Shown in pieces: positions 46,208-55,142 of a DNA stretch of 64,000 nucleotides (position 1 is its first letter; the number at the start of each line of letters is the position of its first letter). The notes beneath the pieces are model-generated. The model saw only the letters and a list, made by a program, of their open reading frames with translations, did no database searches and had not been told where the DNA came from. The position numbers and the translations under genes are program-made. Source of the stretch: Syntrophales bacterium (GTDB taxonomy: Bacteria > Desulfobacterota > Syntrophia > Syntrophales > UBA2210); assembly GCA_023230565.1 (NCBI GenBank), contig JALNXD010000001.1:1-64000 (forward strand), given 5' to 3'.

Positions 46208-46946
46208 AATCCCTCCACCCCTTGCCTAAATACGCCTCAATTACCCTGTCGTTATTCACGACCTCATCGGGAGTTCCATCTGCAATTAATTGACCGTATA
46301 AAATAGCGATAATACGCTCAGCCGCTTCTACGAGCACCGCCATGACATGTTCGATCCAGAACACTGTAAGACCGAACTGCTCTTTCGCCCGGACGATCAT
46401 ATCAACTGCTTTTGTTGCTTCTCCCGGATTGAGTCCCGCCATAACTTCATCGATAAAGAGCAGCTTCGGAGTCGTGGCAAGTGCCCGGGCCAGTTCAAGC
46501 ATCCTTAATTCATAAAATGTAAGATCTCTCGCAAGAATATTCCTTTTACTGAACAGTCCTACGAATTCCAGGTAGTGAGTCGCTTCCCCCGCAGCATCCT
46601 CAAAGCTTTGATTTACCCTCTTTTTTCCACACAATACCGCTACTATAACACTCATGAGTGCCGTCAGTTCGAGAAAAGGCCTCGGAATCTGGTATGTGCG
46701 CGCAAGTCCGAGACGGGCCCGCTCGTAAGGCTTTTTTCTTGTAATATCGATATCTTGCATGACAATCTTACCAGAATCTGCCGTAAGATATCCGCTCATC
46801 ACGTTGACCATCGTCGATTTTCCGGCACCATTTGGACCTATAAACCCCAGTGTTTCCCCTTCTCTTATTTTAAAACTTACATTATCAACCGCCGTCAGCC
46901 CGCCGAATTTCTTGGTTACGTTAGTTACGGTCAGAATATCAGCCAT
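46200..46946 (-). CDS. livG: Branched-chain-type ABC transporter ATPase LivG
   Basis: 248 residues. Walker A GFIGPNGAGKSTMVNVMSGYL, Walker B LLFIDEVMAGLNPGE, switch His in VFWIEHVMAVL. The ABC signature is atypical: DLTFYELRMLELARAL, with Tyr where LSGGQ-type motifs have Gly. LivG paralogues with an LTxxxxxxLELARAL form and DEVMAGL exist, so this may be subfamily-typical rather than damage; the canonical signature is then supplied only by LivF. GAGGAGG precedes the ATG. Confidence 0.93.
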   Translation of the reverse strand: MADILTVTNVTKKFGGLTAVDNVSFKIREGETLGFIGPNGAGKSTMVNVMSGYLTADSGKIVMQDIDITRKKPYERARLGLARTYQIPRPFLELTALMSVIVAVLCGKKRVNQSFEDAAGEATHYLEFVGLFSKRNILARDLTFYELRMLELARALATTPKLLFIDEVMAGLNPGEATKAVDMIVRAKEQFGLTVFWIEHVMAVLVEAAERIIAILYGQLIADGTPDEVVNNDRVIEAYLGKGWRDYA

Positions 46947-46952
46947 CAGATT

Positions 46953-47999
46953 TTACCTCCTCACGTGAATTGTCGGCATATATTCCCGGTAATGACGTCT
47001 GCGATAAAGGCCGAAAAGTCCTTCTCCCCTTGGAAGGGCAAAAAGAAGTATCAAAAGTATTATCGGGAATGCAACGGGCTGAAATTGACCCATCGTCCTT
47101 ATGAGAATCATCTCAAGGAAGGCCACGAAATATCCGCCCACGACACATCCGAATACCTGTGCGCGGCCTCCTACCATAAAAACCAAAAGAATTTTCAGCA
47201 TGTATGTCATAGGAAGATAGGTTATACCGGCAAACGTTCCGAAATAATGCGCCAAAAACCATCCTACTATGCCTATCATGCCCGAGGCGCATACGAAGGT
47301 AATGATTTTGGTTTTTGCGATATTTACCCCGAGACCATGGGCTACATCTTCGTCATCGTTGACTGTCGCCATGATCAAACCGTATCGCGATTTCAGAACC
47401 TTATTCGTAATTAAAAGATAAAGAAGCATAATTCCTGCCGAAATGTAAGCAGCGGAAAGGAAATTCAGTTTTGCATTCTCGAACTGAACCAGAAGCTCGA
47501 TACCGAAAAGACCCACATCACCCTTAAAGATCCCGGTATAGATAAAGGTCACTTCGAGAAAAACAAGCGGAAGGAGCAAGGTCAGAAGCACATAATAAAG
47601 ACCCCGAGCCATAATAACCAGCGGGCTGAAAATCACAGCTGCAAAAAGTGATAAAATAATTGCAAAAGGCAGTGTGGCAATTGGACCCCATCCGAGGTGA
47701 ATGCTCAAAAGCGCCGCTGTATAACCTCCTATACCTACATAGAAGTTTGGGCCGAAATTGATCCTCCCGGTACCGACGGTCATAAGAGAAAGCGGTATCG
47801 CAATTGCCGCATAAATATTTGCCGCCACCATTGTATTGATAAGACCGGGACTCAAAAAATACGCAATAAGGGGAAAGAGAAGCAATCCTATAGTCCAGTA
47901 CAGGGTGTTTCTCCAGTATCGCGGTTCAATCATCCAGTCCCATTTCTTCCCTCCGGCTCTTATGACAATGCGGTCTCTTTTTATCTCGACGTCTACCAT
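46953..47999 (-). CDS. livM: Branched-chain-type ABC transporter permease LivM
   Basis: 348 residues with about 10 membrane helices after a charged N-terminal stretch of 30 residues. The conserved GTGRINFGPNFYVGIGGYTAALLS segment and the cytoplasmic loop GLIMATVNDDEDVAHGLGVNIAKTKIITFVCASG (EAA-like) are typical of LivM. The C-terminus is extended and basic. It overlaps livH by 7 bases; AAGGAG precedes the ATG. Confidence 0.93.
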   Translation of the reverse strand: MVDVEIKRDRIVIRAGGKKWDWMIEPRYWRNTLYWTIGLLLFPLIAYFLSPGLINTMVAANIYAAIAIPLSLMTVGTGRINFGPNFYVGIGGYTAALLSIHLGWGPIATLPFAIILSLFAAVIFSPLVIMARGLYYVLLTLLLPLVFLEVTFIYTGIFKGDVGLFGIELLVQFENAKLNFLSAAYISAGIMLLYLLITNKVLKSRYGLIMATVNDDEDVAHGLGVNIAKTKIITFVCASGMIGIVGWFLAHYFGTFAGITYLPMTYMLKILLVFMVGGRAQVFGCVVGGYFVAFLEMILIRTMGQFQPVAFPIILLILLFALPRGEGLFGLYRRRHYREYMPTIHVRR

Positions 48000-48868
48000 A
48001 ATGATTCACTCCTTGCGATTCCCTGGGGTCTTATCACTAAAATTACCATGACCAGTATCAGGGCCGATAGATTCATGAACCTGGGTTCGCCTACTACAAA
48101 ACACATAAATGCATGAGTAATTCCAATCATGAAACTCGCAATGATAGTACCTTTGATATTTCCAAGTCCTCCCAGAACGGCAATCAAAATTGCTATTATC
48201 ATATATTGCCATCCCATTCCCGGCTCAACCGTCCAGACAGGAACGACAAGAAGCATGCCGACAATGACCGGAATAAGCACCAGCATCATCGTAAGCGTAT
48301 AAAGCTTTTCCACATTAATGCCAATAATCCTTGAACTCGGGATATCCTGAGAAAGGGCTCTTACCGCCAGACCGGATTTTGTTTTAATGAAAAAAAGAGC
48401 AAATAAGCCGGTCATTACAAGGGCAACAAGAGACCCAATTATCAATTGTTTGGGAATGACTGCAGGACCGATCTCCCAGATCCCCGAAAGAAGCGTGGTC
48501 TGAAGATAGACCCCTTCCTGTATTGGATACCGCCATGAAGCGGCCTGCTCGACAATAAGGGCAACAAGAAGAAGAGCCGTCAGAAGCGTCATCTCATCAT
48601 CCCAGTATCGCCGTATCATGAACGTATAGATGAGGTAAGATACGATGAATTGTACAATTACCATCCCGATTATTGAAGGAATCAGGCTCAAGCCGAATTC
48701 TCTCATAAAAAACCATGTTCCGTAGACAGTGAGAGGAAACAGGTATGCATACCCGAGATGAAAAATCCTCAAGACACCGCAGATAAGAGAAAATCCAAGC
48801 GCAACAAGCAGGTAAATTGCACCCATTACAAATCCGAAAATCAGAATAAACAAGACAGTGTCAACCAT
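47993..48868 (-). CDS. livH: Branched-chain-type ABC transporter permease LivH
   Basis: 291 residues from the ATG at 48868 (AAAGGAG nine bases upstream; a TTG at 48877 is a poorer start). About eight helices, with GFVMGAIYLLVALGFSLICGVLRIFHLGY at the N-terminus and the EAA-type loop SQDIPSSRIIGINVEKLYTLT near residue 190. GGLGNIKGTIIASFMIGI is also characteristic. It is the first gene of the operon livHMGF, two CoA-transferases, binding protein. A promoter and a leader inverted repeat lie upstream. Confidence 0.94.
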   Translation of the reverse strand: MVDTVLFILIFGFVMGAIYLLVALGFSLICGVLRIFHLGYAYLFPLTVYGTWFFMREFGLSLIPSIIGMVIVQFIVSYLIYTFMIRRYWDDEMTLLTALLLVALIVEQAASWRYPIQEGVYLQTTLLSGIWEIGPAVIPKQLIIGSLVALVMTGLFALFFIKTKSGLAVRALSQDIPSSRIIGINVEKLYTLTMMLVLIPVIVGMLLVVPVWTVEPGMGWQYMIIAILIAVLGGLGNIKGTIIASFMIGITHAFMCFVVGEPRFMNLSALILVMVILVIRPQGIARSESLW

Positions 48869-48909
48869 TAAGCCCAACTCCTTTCTGGAGGTATTTCAAA
48901 ATTCATTGC

Positions 48910-48948
48910 GGCTTAATCACATGCTCTTACGATTCTAACGATTAAGCC
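48910..48948 (-). repeat. Inverted repeat in the livH leader
   Basis: GGCTTAATC (48910-48918) and GATTAAGCC (48940-48948) are perfect 9-bp inverted arms around 21 bases, 42 bases before the livH ATG and inside the predicted 5' leader. It could be a regulator site or an RNA hairpin. No T tract follows, so it is not a simple terminator. Confidence 0.5.
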
Positions 48949-49107
48949 CGGGCGAATCGCCGTGTCCTGTCTGATTACGCAATTTGCTATTTCTTTTAAG
49001 AGATCTCGACTGTAATACTCACTTATTTACTGAGGATTTAAAGGCAGGCAGCACAATATGGTTGCATTGGCAACACACTTTGCGCCGCATTTAAAAAGAT
49101 GTTTGTT

Positions 49108-49137
49108 TTTATAACAAGTCTTGATCAGGGGTGTCAA
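49108..49137 (-). promoter_or_regulatory. Promoter of the liv/CoA-transferase operon
   Basis: Minus strand TTGACA (49132-49137), 18-base spacer, TATAAA (49108-49113). Predicted start near 49100 leaves a leader of about 230 bases before livH. The sequence just before and at the -10, CTTGTTATA, recurs in the promoter at 55143-55171. The rest of the 415-base gap to the response-regulator gene (48869-49283) holds the leader repeat and AT-rich sequence without a gene. Confidence 0.65.
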
Positions 49138-49283
49138 GCTAAAATTTAGAAAACGCTGAGTATATCTAAAAAGACACGCACGAAAAACAGGCAAAAGTAT
49201 TTTTTTCCTGTACTCTATTTTTTCAATTTAAAGTAAGGTATTGGAGAATCGATATTTTTAAAAGCAGATGCCTGAGAACTGAA

Positions 49284-49940
49284 TTATGTTTCCAGCGAAG
49301 TCAAGCCTTCCCGGATCGCATACTTGACCAGTTCCGATATGCTATGGATATTAAGCTTCTCCATGATATTGCGCCGGTGTGTCTCTACCGTCTTGACACT
49401 AATGTTAAGGTGGTAGGCGATCTTTTTTGTACTCATCCCCTCTGCGAGAATCTGGAGTATCTCCCGCTCGCGCGGTGTAAGATTCGTGAATACCGATGAT
49501 TCGCTTCCTGGCGATTTACCGATATAACGGTTCACTACTATCCCGGCAATCGTAGGGCTGAGATAGATTTGATTCGACATAACTGAGCGGATCGCTCGCA
49601 CCAGTTCCTCGAATGCACAATCTTTCAGCAAATATCCCGATGCACCCGCTTCAAGCATACCTGAAACGAATCGCCTGTCCGAATACATTGAAAGTGCAAT
49701 AACTTTTACTTTCGGATTCTCACGAATAATCACTCGCGTCGCATCTATTCCGTTCATATCGGGCATTGCGATATCCATAATGATTACATCCGGCGATAAT
49801 TCATGCGCCAGGCGCACTGCGGAACGGCCATCCTCGGCCTCCGCAACTACTTCCATTCCGGGTTCGCTTCCGATGAGCGTCCGCAGGCCATCCCGCACTA
49901 TCTTATGATCTTCAGCCAATAATATTTTTGCATTACTCAT
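49284..49940 (-). CDS. NarL/LuxR-type response regulator
   Basis: 218 residues. Receiver domain 1-120 with acidic pair ED at 10-11, phosphoacceptor D56 in VIIMDIAMPDMNG, and the conserved Lys in YLLKDCAFEELV. A LuxR-type helix-turn-helix is at about 148-212 (LTPREREILQILAEGMSTKKIAYHL, SVKTVETHRRNIMEKL). It is phosphorylated by the kinase encoded just upstream, with a 4-base overlap. The likely targets are neighbouring catabolic operons, but no site can be assigned. Confidence 0.95.
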   Translation of the reverse strand: MSNAKILLAEDHKIVRDGLRTLIGSEPGMEVVAEAEDGRSAVRLAHELSPDVIIMDIAMPDMNGIDATRVIIRENPKVKVIALSMYSDRRFVSGMLEAGASGYLLKDCAFEELVRAIRSVMSNQIYLSPTIAGIVVNRYIGKSPGSESSVFTNLTPREREILQILAEGMSTKKIAYHLNISVKTVETHRRNIMEKLNIHSISELVKYAIREGLTSLET

Positions 49941-52183
49941 CTAACCTTCTCCTTATACTCACGACGCCCTGGACGAGAGTACATTATCATCCTTGCCCTC
50001 GTCCCGTTTCCGGGCGACGATTCTATATTAAATTGCCCTCCCAGATAGCTTAAACGCTCTTTAATACTGAACAAGCCGAAACCCTTCGTCCAGTCTGCCG
50101 GAGTTTTTATCTTCCGGACATCAAAGCCTGCGCCATCATCTTCAACGCCGACTTCCACACTTTTTCCGTTTTTTTTCATCCATACCAATACATGCGTCGC
50201 ATTGGCATGTTTCGTAATATTAACAAGTAGTTCCTGTACGCATCTGAAAAGGACAAAGGCTCTATCCTTTGTAAGGATTTCCTTGCTTGTCCCTTTTTTA
50301 TTGAAGACTATCTCGAGACCGTATTTCTCCTGATGTTGTTCTGTGAGCCATTCCAGAGCTGCTTCAAGCCCCAGGATATAAAGTACCGGGGGACTTAAAT
50401 CAAATGTAAGCGATCGCGTATCTGAAATCAGCTGGTCTAAGATATGAACAATTTCTTCCAGAGATTCCGAATATTCTGTTGAAGCCGCGTCTTTCTGAAG
50501 GGCTTCCAGTTTCATCTTGGCTACGGCCATAGTCTGGCCGATCCGGTCGTGCAACTCAGTCGCAAGCTGCTGGCGCTCCCGTTCCTCGGTGCGTGTTAAT
50601 TCGGAAGATAAGTACCGCAGCTTTTCGTAATTTTCAGAAAGTTTCTGTTCCGCCTCCTTCGTCTCTGTAACATCCTGCCCGATGAGAAGCAGTCCGACTA
50701 AGTCGCCGTTGCTGTCGCGAAGTGTCTTGTTTGACCAGCTTACCAGGCGTTTCGAACCGTTGCGGGCTATAATGGTATTCACCTGTTTTGCCTGCTTGTC
50801 TCTCAGAGCGTCTCCGAAACTTTTGATGGTTGCAGACCATTCTTCTCTGGGAATGAAATTTTTCAACCAATCTTTTCCTCTCATCTCCTCAAGCGCATAT
50901 CCGACAAGCTCTTCCGTGTAAGGATTATACCGCACGATCAGTCCCTGAGTGTCCAGAACAAGAACAACAGCCTGAGCCGTCTCGATTAAACTCTCGGCAA
51001 AATCCCGCTCACGGACCAGCGCACGTTCCGCCTGGCGCCGTTCTGTTATATCTTCATATACCGCAACCGCTTTCCTGCTTCTCGTGTTTGTACCGAGTTT
51101 CGATGCCGTAAAGGAACATAAAATTTCTCTGCCGTCACGACATTGGCAGTGCATCTCGTCAATGCAGATTTTTCTTTTTCTACGCTGATCGTAAAGAGCC
51201 TTGCCGGTTTGCTCATACTCGGAGTCACTTCCATATAATATACGGCTGTTTTTTCCTATCAATTCCTCAGGTTTCCAGCCGAAAACCTGTTGTGCGGCAT
51301 TATTGGCAAAAATGATCCTCCTGTTTTCCAACCCTATAACTGCATGGGGAATAGTCTCGAGGATAGATGATTCCAGTGCTTCGATCTCTTCCAGCTTTTC
51401 CCTGGCTTCCCGAAGTTCAGTCACATCCATTGAATTGCCGAGAATTGCGGGTCTTCCCTCATAATAAATAGGTGACACGACTCCCATCATCCGGCGTATC
51501 CGCCCATCTTTAGTGATGATTCTGTACTCATACGGCGAAGTGACTTCGCCTCTGAGCATTTTCCCCGCATGCTCTCGAACTTTCTTTCGATCCCGTGGGT
51601 GGACCATCACCATTCCGTTTTGTCCTATGACCTCACTTCTCCTGTATCCTGCATATGCTTCCACCATTGAGTTTACAAAGCGGATTTTTCCATCTTGAAC
51701 AATATAGACGCCTGCCTGCATCTTATCTGTCAGAATGCGGTAGAGTTCTTCCGCCCTTTTTCTTTCGGTGATGTCCCTGAATGACGTTATACGGATCGTT
51801 TTACCTTCGAAGGCTACATTTTTACCTTGAACTTCCATAGGAAATGTAGATCCATCTTTTCTTAACGCAAGCACTTCATATGGCTTTTCAAATCCTTCCT
51901 TTACTTGTGAACGTACAATGCTTCGATATTCCGGAGCAATAAGGTTAATCACATTCATGCTCTTGAGTTCATCGGGTGAATATCCTGTTATATCTGACAG
52001 CACATTATTGGCATCCAGAAGGCACCCTTCGGCATGAATGCAGATCCCTTCGAAAGAAGGAAAATGAAATCGATTGAATACATTCTTTCGGCCCAGCATT
52101 TTCGTGAGTGCGCCATCAATTCCCCCATCTGACTTTGTATCGGTTTGAACCTCTAAATCAGCTTTCGCTGCCTTACGGGTCAT
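49937..52183 (-). CDS. Multi-PAS sensor histidine kinase (NarX/HisKA_3 type), soluble
   Basis: 748 residues with no membrane segment, so a cytoplasmic sensor. Four PAS domains are visible (about 40-140, 150-255, 270-380, 395-505), each ending with a DITERK/DVTE-type PAC boundary. HisKA_3 follows with phospho-His H545 in QQLATELHDRIGQTM, then HATPase_c (VQELLVNITKHANATH N box, EDDGAGFD G1, GFGLFSIKERL G2). Cytoplasmic PAS arrays sense small ligands, redox state or aromatic compounds (compare TodS/TdiS), which suits the CoA-catabolic neighbours, although that is inference. AGGAG precedes the ATG. Confidence 0.93.
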   Translation of the reverse strand: MTRKAAKADLEVQTDTKSDGGIDGALTKMLGRKNVFNRFHFPSFEGICIHAEGCLLDANNVLSDITGYSPDELKSMNVINLIAPEYRSIVRSQVKEGFEKPYEVLALRKDGSTFPMEVQGKNVAFEGKTIRITSFRDITERKRAEELYRILTDKMQAGVYIVQDGKIRFVNSMVEAYAGYRRSEVIGQNGMVMVHPRDRKKVREHAGKMLRGEVTSPYEYRIITKDGRIRRMMGVVSPIYYEGRPAILGNSMDVTELREAREKLEEIEALESSILETIPHAVIGLENRRIIFANNAAQQVFGWKPEELIGKNSRILYGSDSEYEQTGKALYDQRRKRKICIDEMHCQCRDGREILCSFTASKLGTNTRSRKAVAVYEDITERRQAERALVRERDFAESLIETAQAVVLVLDTQGLIVRYNPYTEELVGYALEEMRGKDWLKNFIPREEWSATIKSFGDALRDKQAKQVNTIIARNGSKRLVSWSNKTLRDSNGDLVGLLLIGQDVTETKEAEQKLSENYEKLRYLSSELTRTEERERQQLATELHDRIGQTMAVAKMKLEALQKDAASTEYSESLEEIVHILDQLISDTRSLTFDLSPPVLYILGLEAALEWLTEQHQEKYGLEIVFNKKGTSKEILTKDRAFVLFRCVQELLVNITKHANATHVLVWMKKNGKSVEVGVEDDGAGFDVRKIKTPADWTKGFGLFSIKERLSYLGGQFNIESSPGNGTRARMIMYSRPGRREYKEKVR

Positions 52184-52334
52184 TCAAAACTCCTGATTTC
52201 TACTGGCACAAGGCATCATACTCCCTGTGTTTTACGTTCTCCATCTTGAGCAGTCAAGAACCAGCAATCGGCGAAAATGTACGGTTATTTCCAGTATCCA
52301 TTTACGCGGGAAACGCATGTTGGCTTAACAAAGG

Positions 52335-53543
52335 TTAAACTCCTGGAAGCCCTACAATTCCGACGAAAATAGCACACCCGTCGGGGCTTCCTCCCAAATT
52401 GTGCGTAAGCCCGAGTTTGGGGTTGGCAAGCTGTCTTGAAGGAAAGCCCGGGTTGAGCAGTTCATCCGCCCTCCCCTGAAGCTGCAAATACATTTCATAC
52501 AACATGCGCAATCCGCTTGCCCCTATTGGATGCCCGAAACACTTTAACCCTCCGTCAAGTTGTACCGGCAATCCTCCGTCAAGATCAAAAAAGCCATTTT
52601 CGATATCGTCTCTGACCTTTCCACGGGGACTGAATCTGAGGTCTTCCATCGTAACGGCTTCAGTGATGGAAAAACAATCATGAACTTCTGCCATGCTGAT
52701 TTCCTCACGCGGGTTTTTAATACCCGCTTCCTTATATGCAGCTTCCGCAGCTCTTACTGTCGCTTCAACGTGCAGGAAATCATAGTTGGTATTGAAATTG
52801 CCATCTCGGGGCGCCATTGAAATTTGCAGCGCCTTTACATACACAGGGTCTTTCCTCATGCTCTGAGCTATTTCAGGTGTAGTAATAATCGCCGCTGCCG
52901 CTCCATCGCTTACTCCGCAACAATCAAATAAACCGAGCGGCCAGGCAACCATAGGAGCATTGAGAATCGTATCCATACTGACATCTTTCTGGAAATGAGC
53001 GTTTTTGTTACGCATACCATTTTGATGGCTTTTCCATGACACTCGCCCTATCATGTGTTTGCCTTCTTCGAAACTAAGCCCGTATTTTGAAAAATATGTA
53101 GTTGCAAGCATGGCGAACTGCCTCGGAGGCGTGCTTTCTGCCTCCATGGCATGCGAAGGTCCAGGTGCACCACCATCACCCAAACCGCTGATTCCGCTAT
53201 CTTTGAATTTGTCGACCCCGACGGCAAGTACCATATCGTAAATGCCGGCAGCCACGGCATAACAAGCATTCCTGAATGCATCAGAGGCAGTTGCGCAGGC
53301 ATTCTCAACCCTTGTAACTGGAATGTATTGAAGCCTCAGAGGCTCGGAGAGAACCATTCCTGTCATGCCGGTTGCTGTTCCCAGCCAGGCCGCCTGAATA
53401 TCTTTGGTTTCGATTCCGGCATCTTCGTAAGCCTGATAGACCGCCTCTACTATCATGTCGGCGGCACTGACATCCCAGCGTTCACCGAATCTTGTGCAAC
53501 CCATTCCCACAATGGCTACCCTGTCCTTAATACTTCCTGGCAT
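52335..53543 (-). CDS. SCP2-type thiolase / acetyl-CoA acetyltransferase family protein
   Basis: 402 residues. Nucleophile C83 in RVENACATASDAFRNA, His in EVHDCFSITEA, the GHPIGASGLRML block, and the C-terminal catalytic Cys in GGSPDGCAIFVG. This is the SCP2-thiolase branch, whose members often work with DUF35 zinc-ribbon proteins (for example BbsB with BbsA, or archaeal acetoacetyl-CoA thiolase with DUF35 and HMGS). The gene directly upstream encodes an HMGS-like protein with a DUF35-type tail (19-base gap), so a complex is likely. The acyl-CoA substrate is unknown. AAAGGAGG precedes the ATG. Confidence 0.9.
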   Translation of the reverse strand: MPGSIKDRVAIVGMGCTRFGERWDVSAADMIVEAVYQAYEDAGIETKDIQAAWLGTATGMTGMVLSEPLRLQYIPVTRVENACATASDAFRNACYAVAAGIYDMVLAVGVDKFKDSGISGLGDGGAPGPSHAMEAESTPPRQFAMLATTYFSKYGLSFEEGKHMIGRVSWKSHQNGMRNKNAHFQKDVSMDTILNAPMVAWPLGLFDCCGVSDGAAAAIITTPEIAQSMRKDPVYVKALQISMAPRDGNFNTNYDFLHVEATVRAAEAAYKEAGIKNPREEISMAEVHDCFSITEAVTMEDLRFSPRGKVRDDIENGFFDLDGGLPVQLDGGLKCFGHPIGASGLRMLYEMYLQLQGRADELLNPGFPSRQLANPKLGLTHNLGGSPDGCAIFVGIVGLPGV

Positions 53544-53562
53544 ATTCGGACCTCCTTTGCTG

Positions 53563-54999
53563 TTAATCTCTCACCGGCTTACACTTCCAGAAATAGGTAT
53601 GTGTGCCTTGAGTATATTGCAATTTTCTGAAAGTCATTTCCACTTTCATCCCAACACTGCATTCATCTGGCTCACGGTCTACCATATTAAACTGGCCGCG
53701 GCCTCCCCCTTCAAAATCAATGACTGCCGCTGTTGTAGGCGGATCGGTGCCGGCCGCAAGAAAATCATGACTGAAGCTGGCTACCTGCCCCCTTCTGTTT
53801 GCAAAGCGGTATGGTTCAAATTCATCTTTTCGGCCACAATTAAGACAAATTCGCGCTCGAGTAGAGGAGGAACTGAGGTAAAGCTGAGGAGTGCCGCAAT
53901 TTTTGCACTTCACCCCGTAAAGCGGCAGTGCCGTAGAATGCTCTCTCCATTGTGCCGACATTGAAGCGGCTCCCGCCGGGGGGCGTGGCGGAGGTGCTAT
54001 GTCCACCATATCGCGCCATCTCAGATATCTTCCATAATTATCTAATGTTTTTTTGATCTTGAGGTGTCTTTTTATTCCTCTTCTACCTCTGATGTTATCG
54101 ATTTCTTCATTTACCCTGAATATTATGGCATCACTCCCATTGCCCCAACTTACCAGTAAAATCCGATCACCCGGCTTTGCATCCTCAAGCGCGCCTATCA
54201 GAATCATCAAAGGCTGTGCCGTACCGGTATTCCCCACATCTGCGAGCAATGGATCCTGTATTTGCTCCTTGCTGAATCCCATTTTTGCGGCCAGCGCCGC
54301 ATGGCTCCTCAAATTTGCTCCGCAAAGACATAACCTGGAAATGTCTTCTTTTTTGAGTCCGCATTTCTTCATCGCCCCGGCAGCAGCCTCGACAGGTAAT
54401 CTCATATAACCCTCTTCTCTGCCGAATCGATCTTCCCAATGCCGCACATAAGTATCCTCGTGCGATCTCCAGTAGTCCGCCAGGTCTTCAGACAAGCAGT
54501 GATATGCTTCTATTTCAACAGCAACATTATTACTGCCAAAGAGCAACGCACCACTTCCATCTCCAAAGTCCTGCTCATCCTCACCAGCCGCTCCTGCAAG
54601 CCGCATGTCGGCAGCAGTAACAAGAACCGATTTGAGTGTACCTGCCTCTACAGAATCAAGAGCAGCCATAATAGCATTTGTTCCGGCTCTCAAACAGTTT
54701 GCAAAGTCTGTATTCCTGGCCGCTTGGGGAAGATCGAGCGCTGTTGCCACAATCGTTGAATTTTGCCGCTCTTTGTAGGGCGCACAGGTTGTTGCAAGGA
54801 AAAGCGCTTCGACTGTTCTAGGATCCACGTCTCTCAAACAGTCTAATCCTGCGGCAACAGACATCGTGATAGGGTCTTCATCAAAACCGGCCACTGCCTT
54901 CTCCCCGCGTCCCCCTTTCGCATCCCACATTTTTCCGATTGCAGCCCGGGGCAGTCTGTAGTATGGGATATACGCTCCGTATGATATTATTCCTGCCAT
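53563..54999 (-). CDS. HMG-CoA synthase-like condensing enzyme fused to a DUF35 zinc-ribbon/OB domain
   Basis: 478 residues. Residues 1-305 are an HMG-CoA synthase/KAS III fold: E77 in YKERQNSTIVA, nucleophile C102 in NTDFANCLRAGTNAI, H233 in NLRSHAALAAKMG, and GNTGTAQPLMIL. From about 350 the protein becomes a DUF35 module: zinc ribbon C365/C368 and C385/C388 (CKNCGTPQ, CLNCGR), then an OB fold with GQVASFSHDFLA. In archaea, HMGS, thiolase and a separate DUF35 protein form one complex with a shared CoA channel; here the bridge is fused. AAAAGGAGG precedes the ATG, and a good promoter lies upstream. Confidence 0.9.
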   Translation of the reverse strand: MAGIISYGAYIPYYRLPRAAIGKMWDAKGGRGEKAVAGFDEDPITMSVAAGLDCLRDVDPRTVEALFLATTCAPYKERQNSTIVATALDLPQAARNTDFANCLRAGTNAIMAALDSVEAGTLKSVLVTAADMRLAGAAGEDEQDFGDGSGALLFGSNNVAVEIEAYHCLSEDLADYWRSHEDTYVRHWEDRFGREEGYMRLPVEAAAGAMKKCGLKKEDISRLCLCGANLRSHAALAAKMGFSKEQIQDPLLADVGNTGTAQPLMILIGALEDAKPGDRILLVSWGNGSDAIIFRVNEEIDNIRGRRGIKRHLKIKKTLDNYGRYLRWRDMVDIAPPPRPPAGAASMSAQWREHSTALPLYGVKCKNCGTPQLYLSSSSTRARICLNCGRKDEFEPYRFANRRGQVASFSHDFLAAGTDPPTTAAVIDFEGGGRGQFNMVDREPDECSVGMKVEMTFRKLQYTQGTHTYFWKCKPVRD

Positions 55000-55142
55000 T
55001 TTTCCTCCTTTTCCATTAAGAAAATTGTTGGTATACCAGATTGAACATACATCTTCGGACTATTTTTACTTTGCATTGCTTCATCCGCCAACGACCGGCC
55101 GACTGCATATTCGAGGGAATTATTTCTTTCAAACAGGCGAAA

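Noticed and set aside
46575..47414. Long plus-strand open frame (279 codons) antisense to livG/livM
   Set aside because: It lies opposite two clear transporter genes, has no ribosome site or family motif and has a composition typical of an antisense shadow.
49068..49083. Sigma-54-like TGGCAAC-ACAC-TTTGC on the plus strand
   Set aside because: The GG-to-GC spacing is 11, not 10, and no plus-strand gene follows; the liv operon runs the other way.
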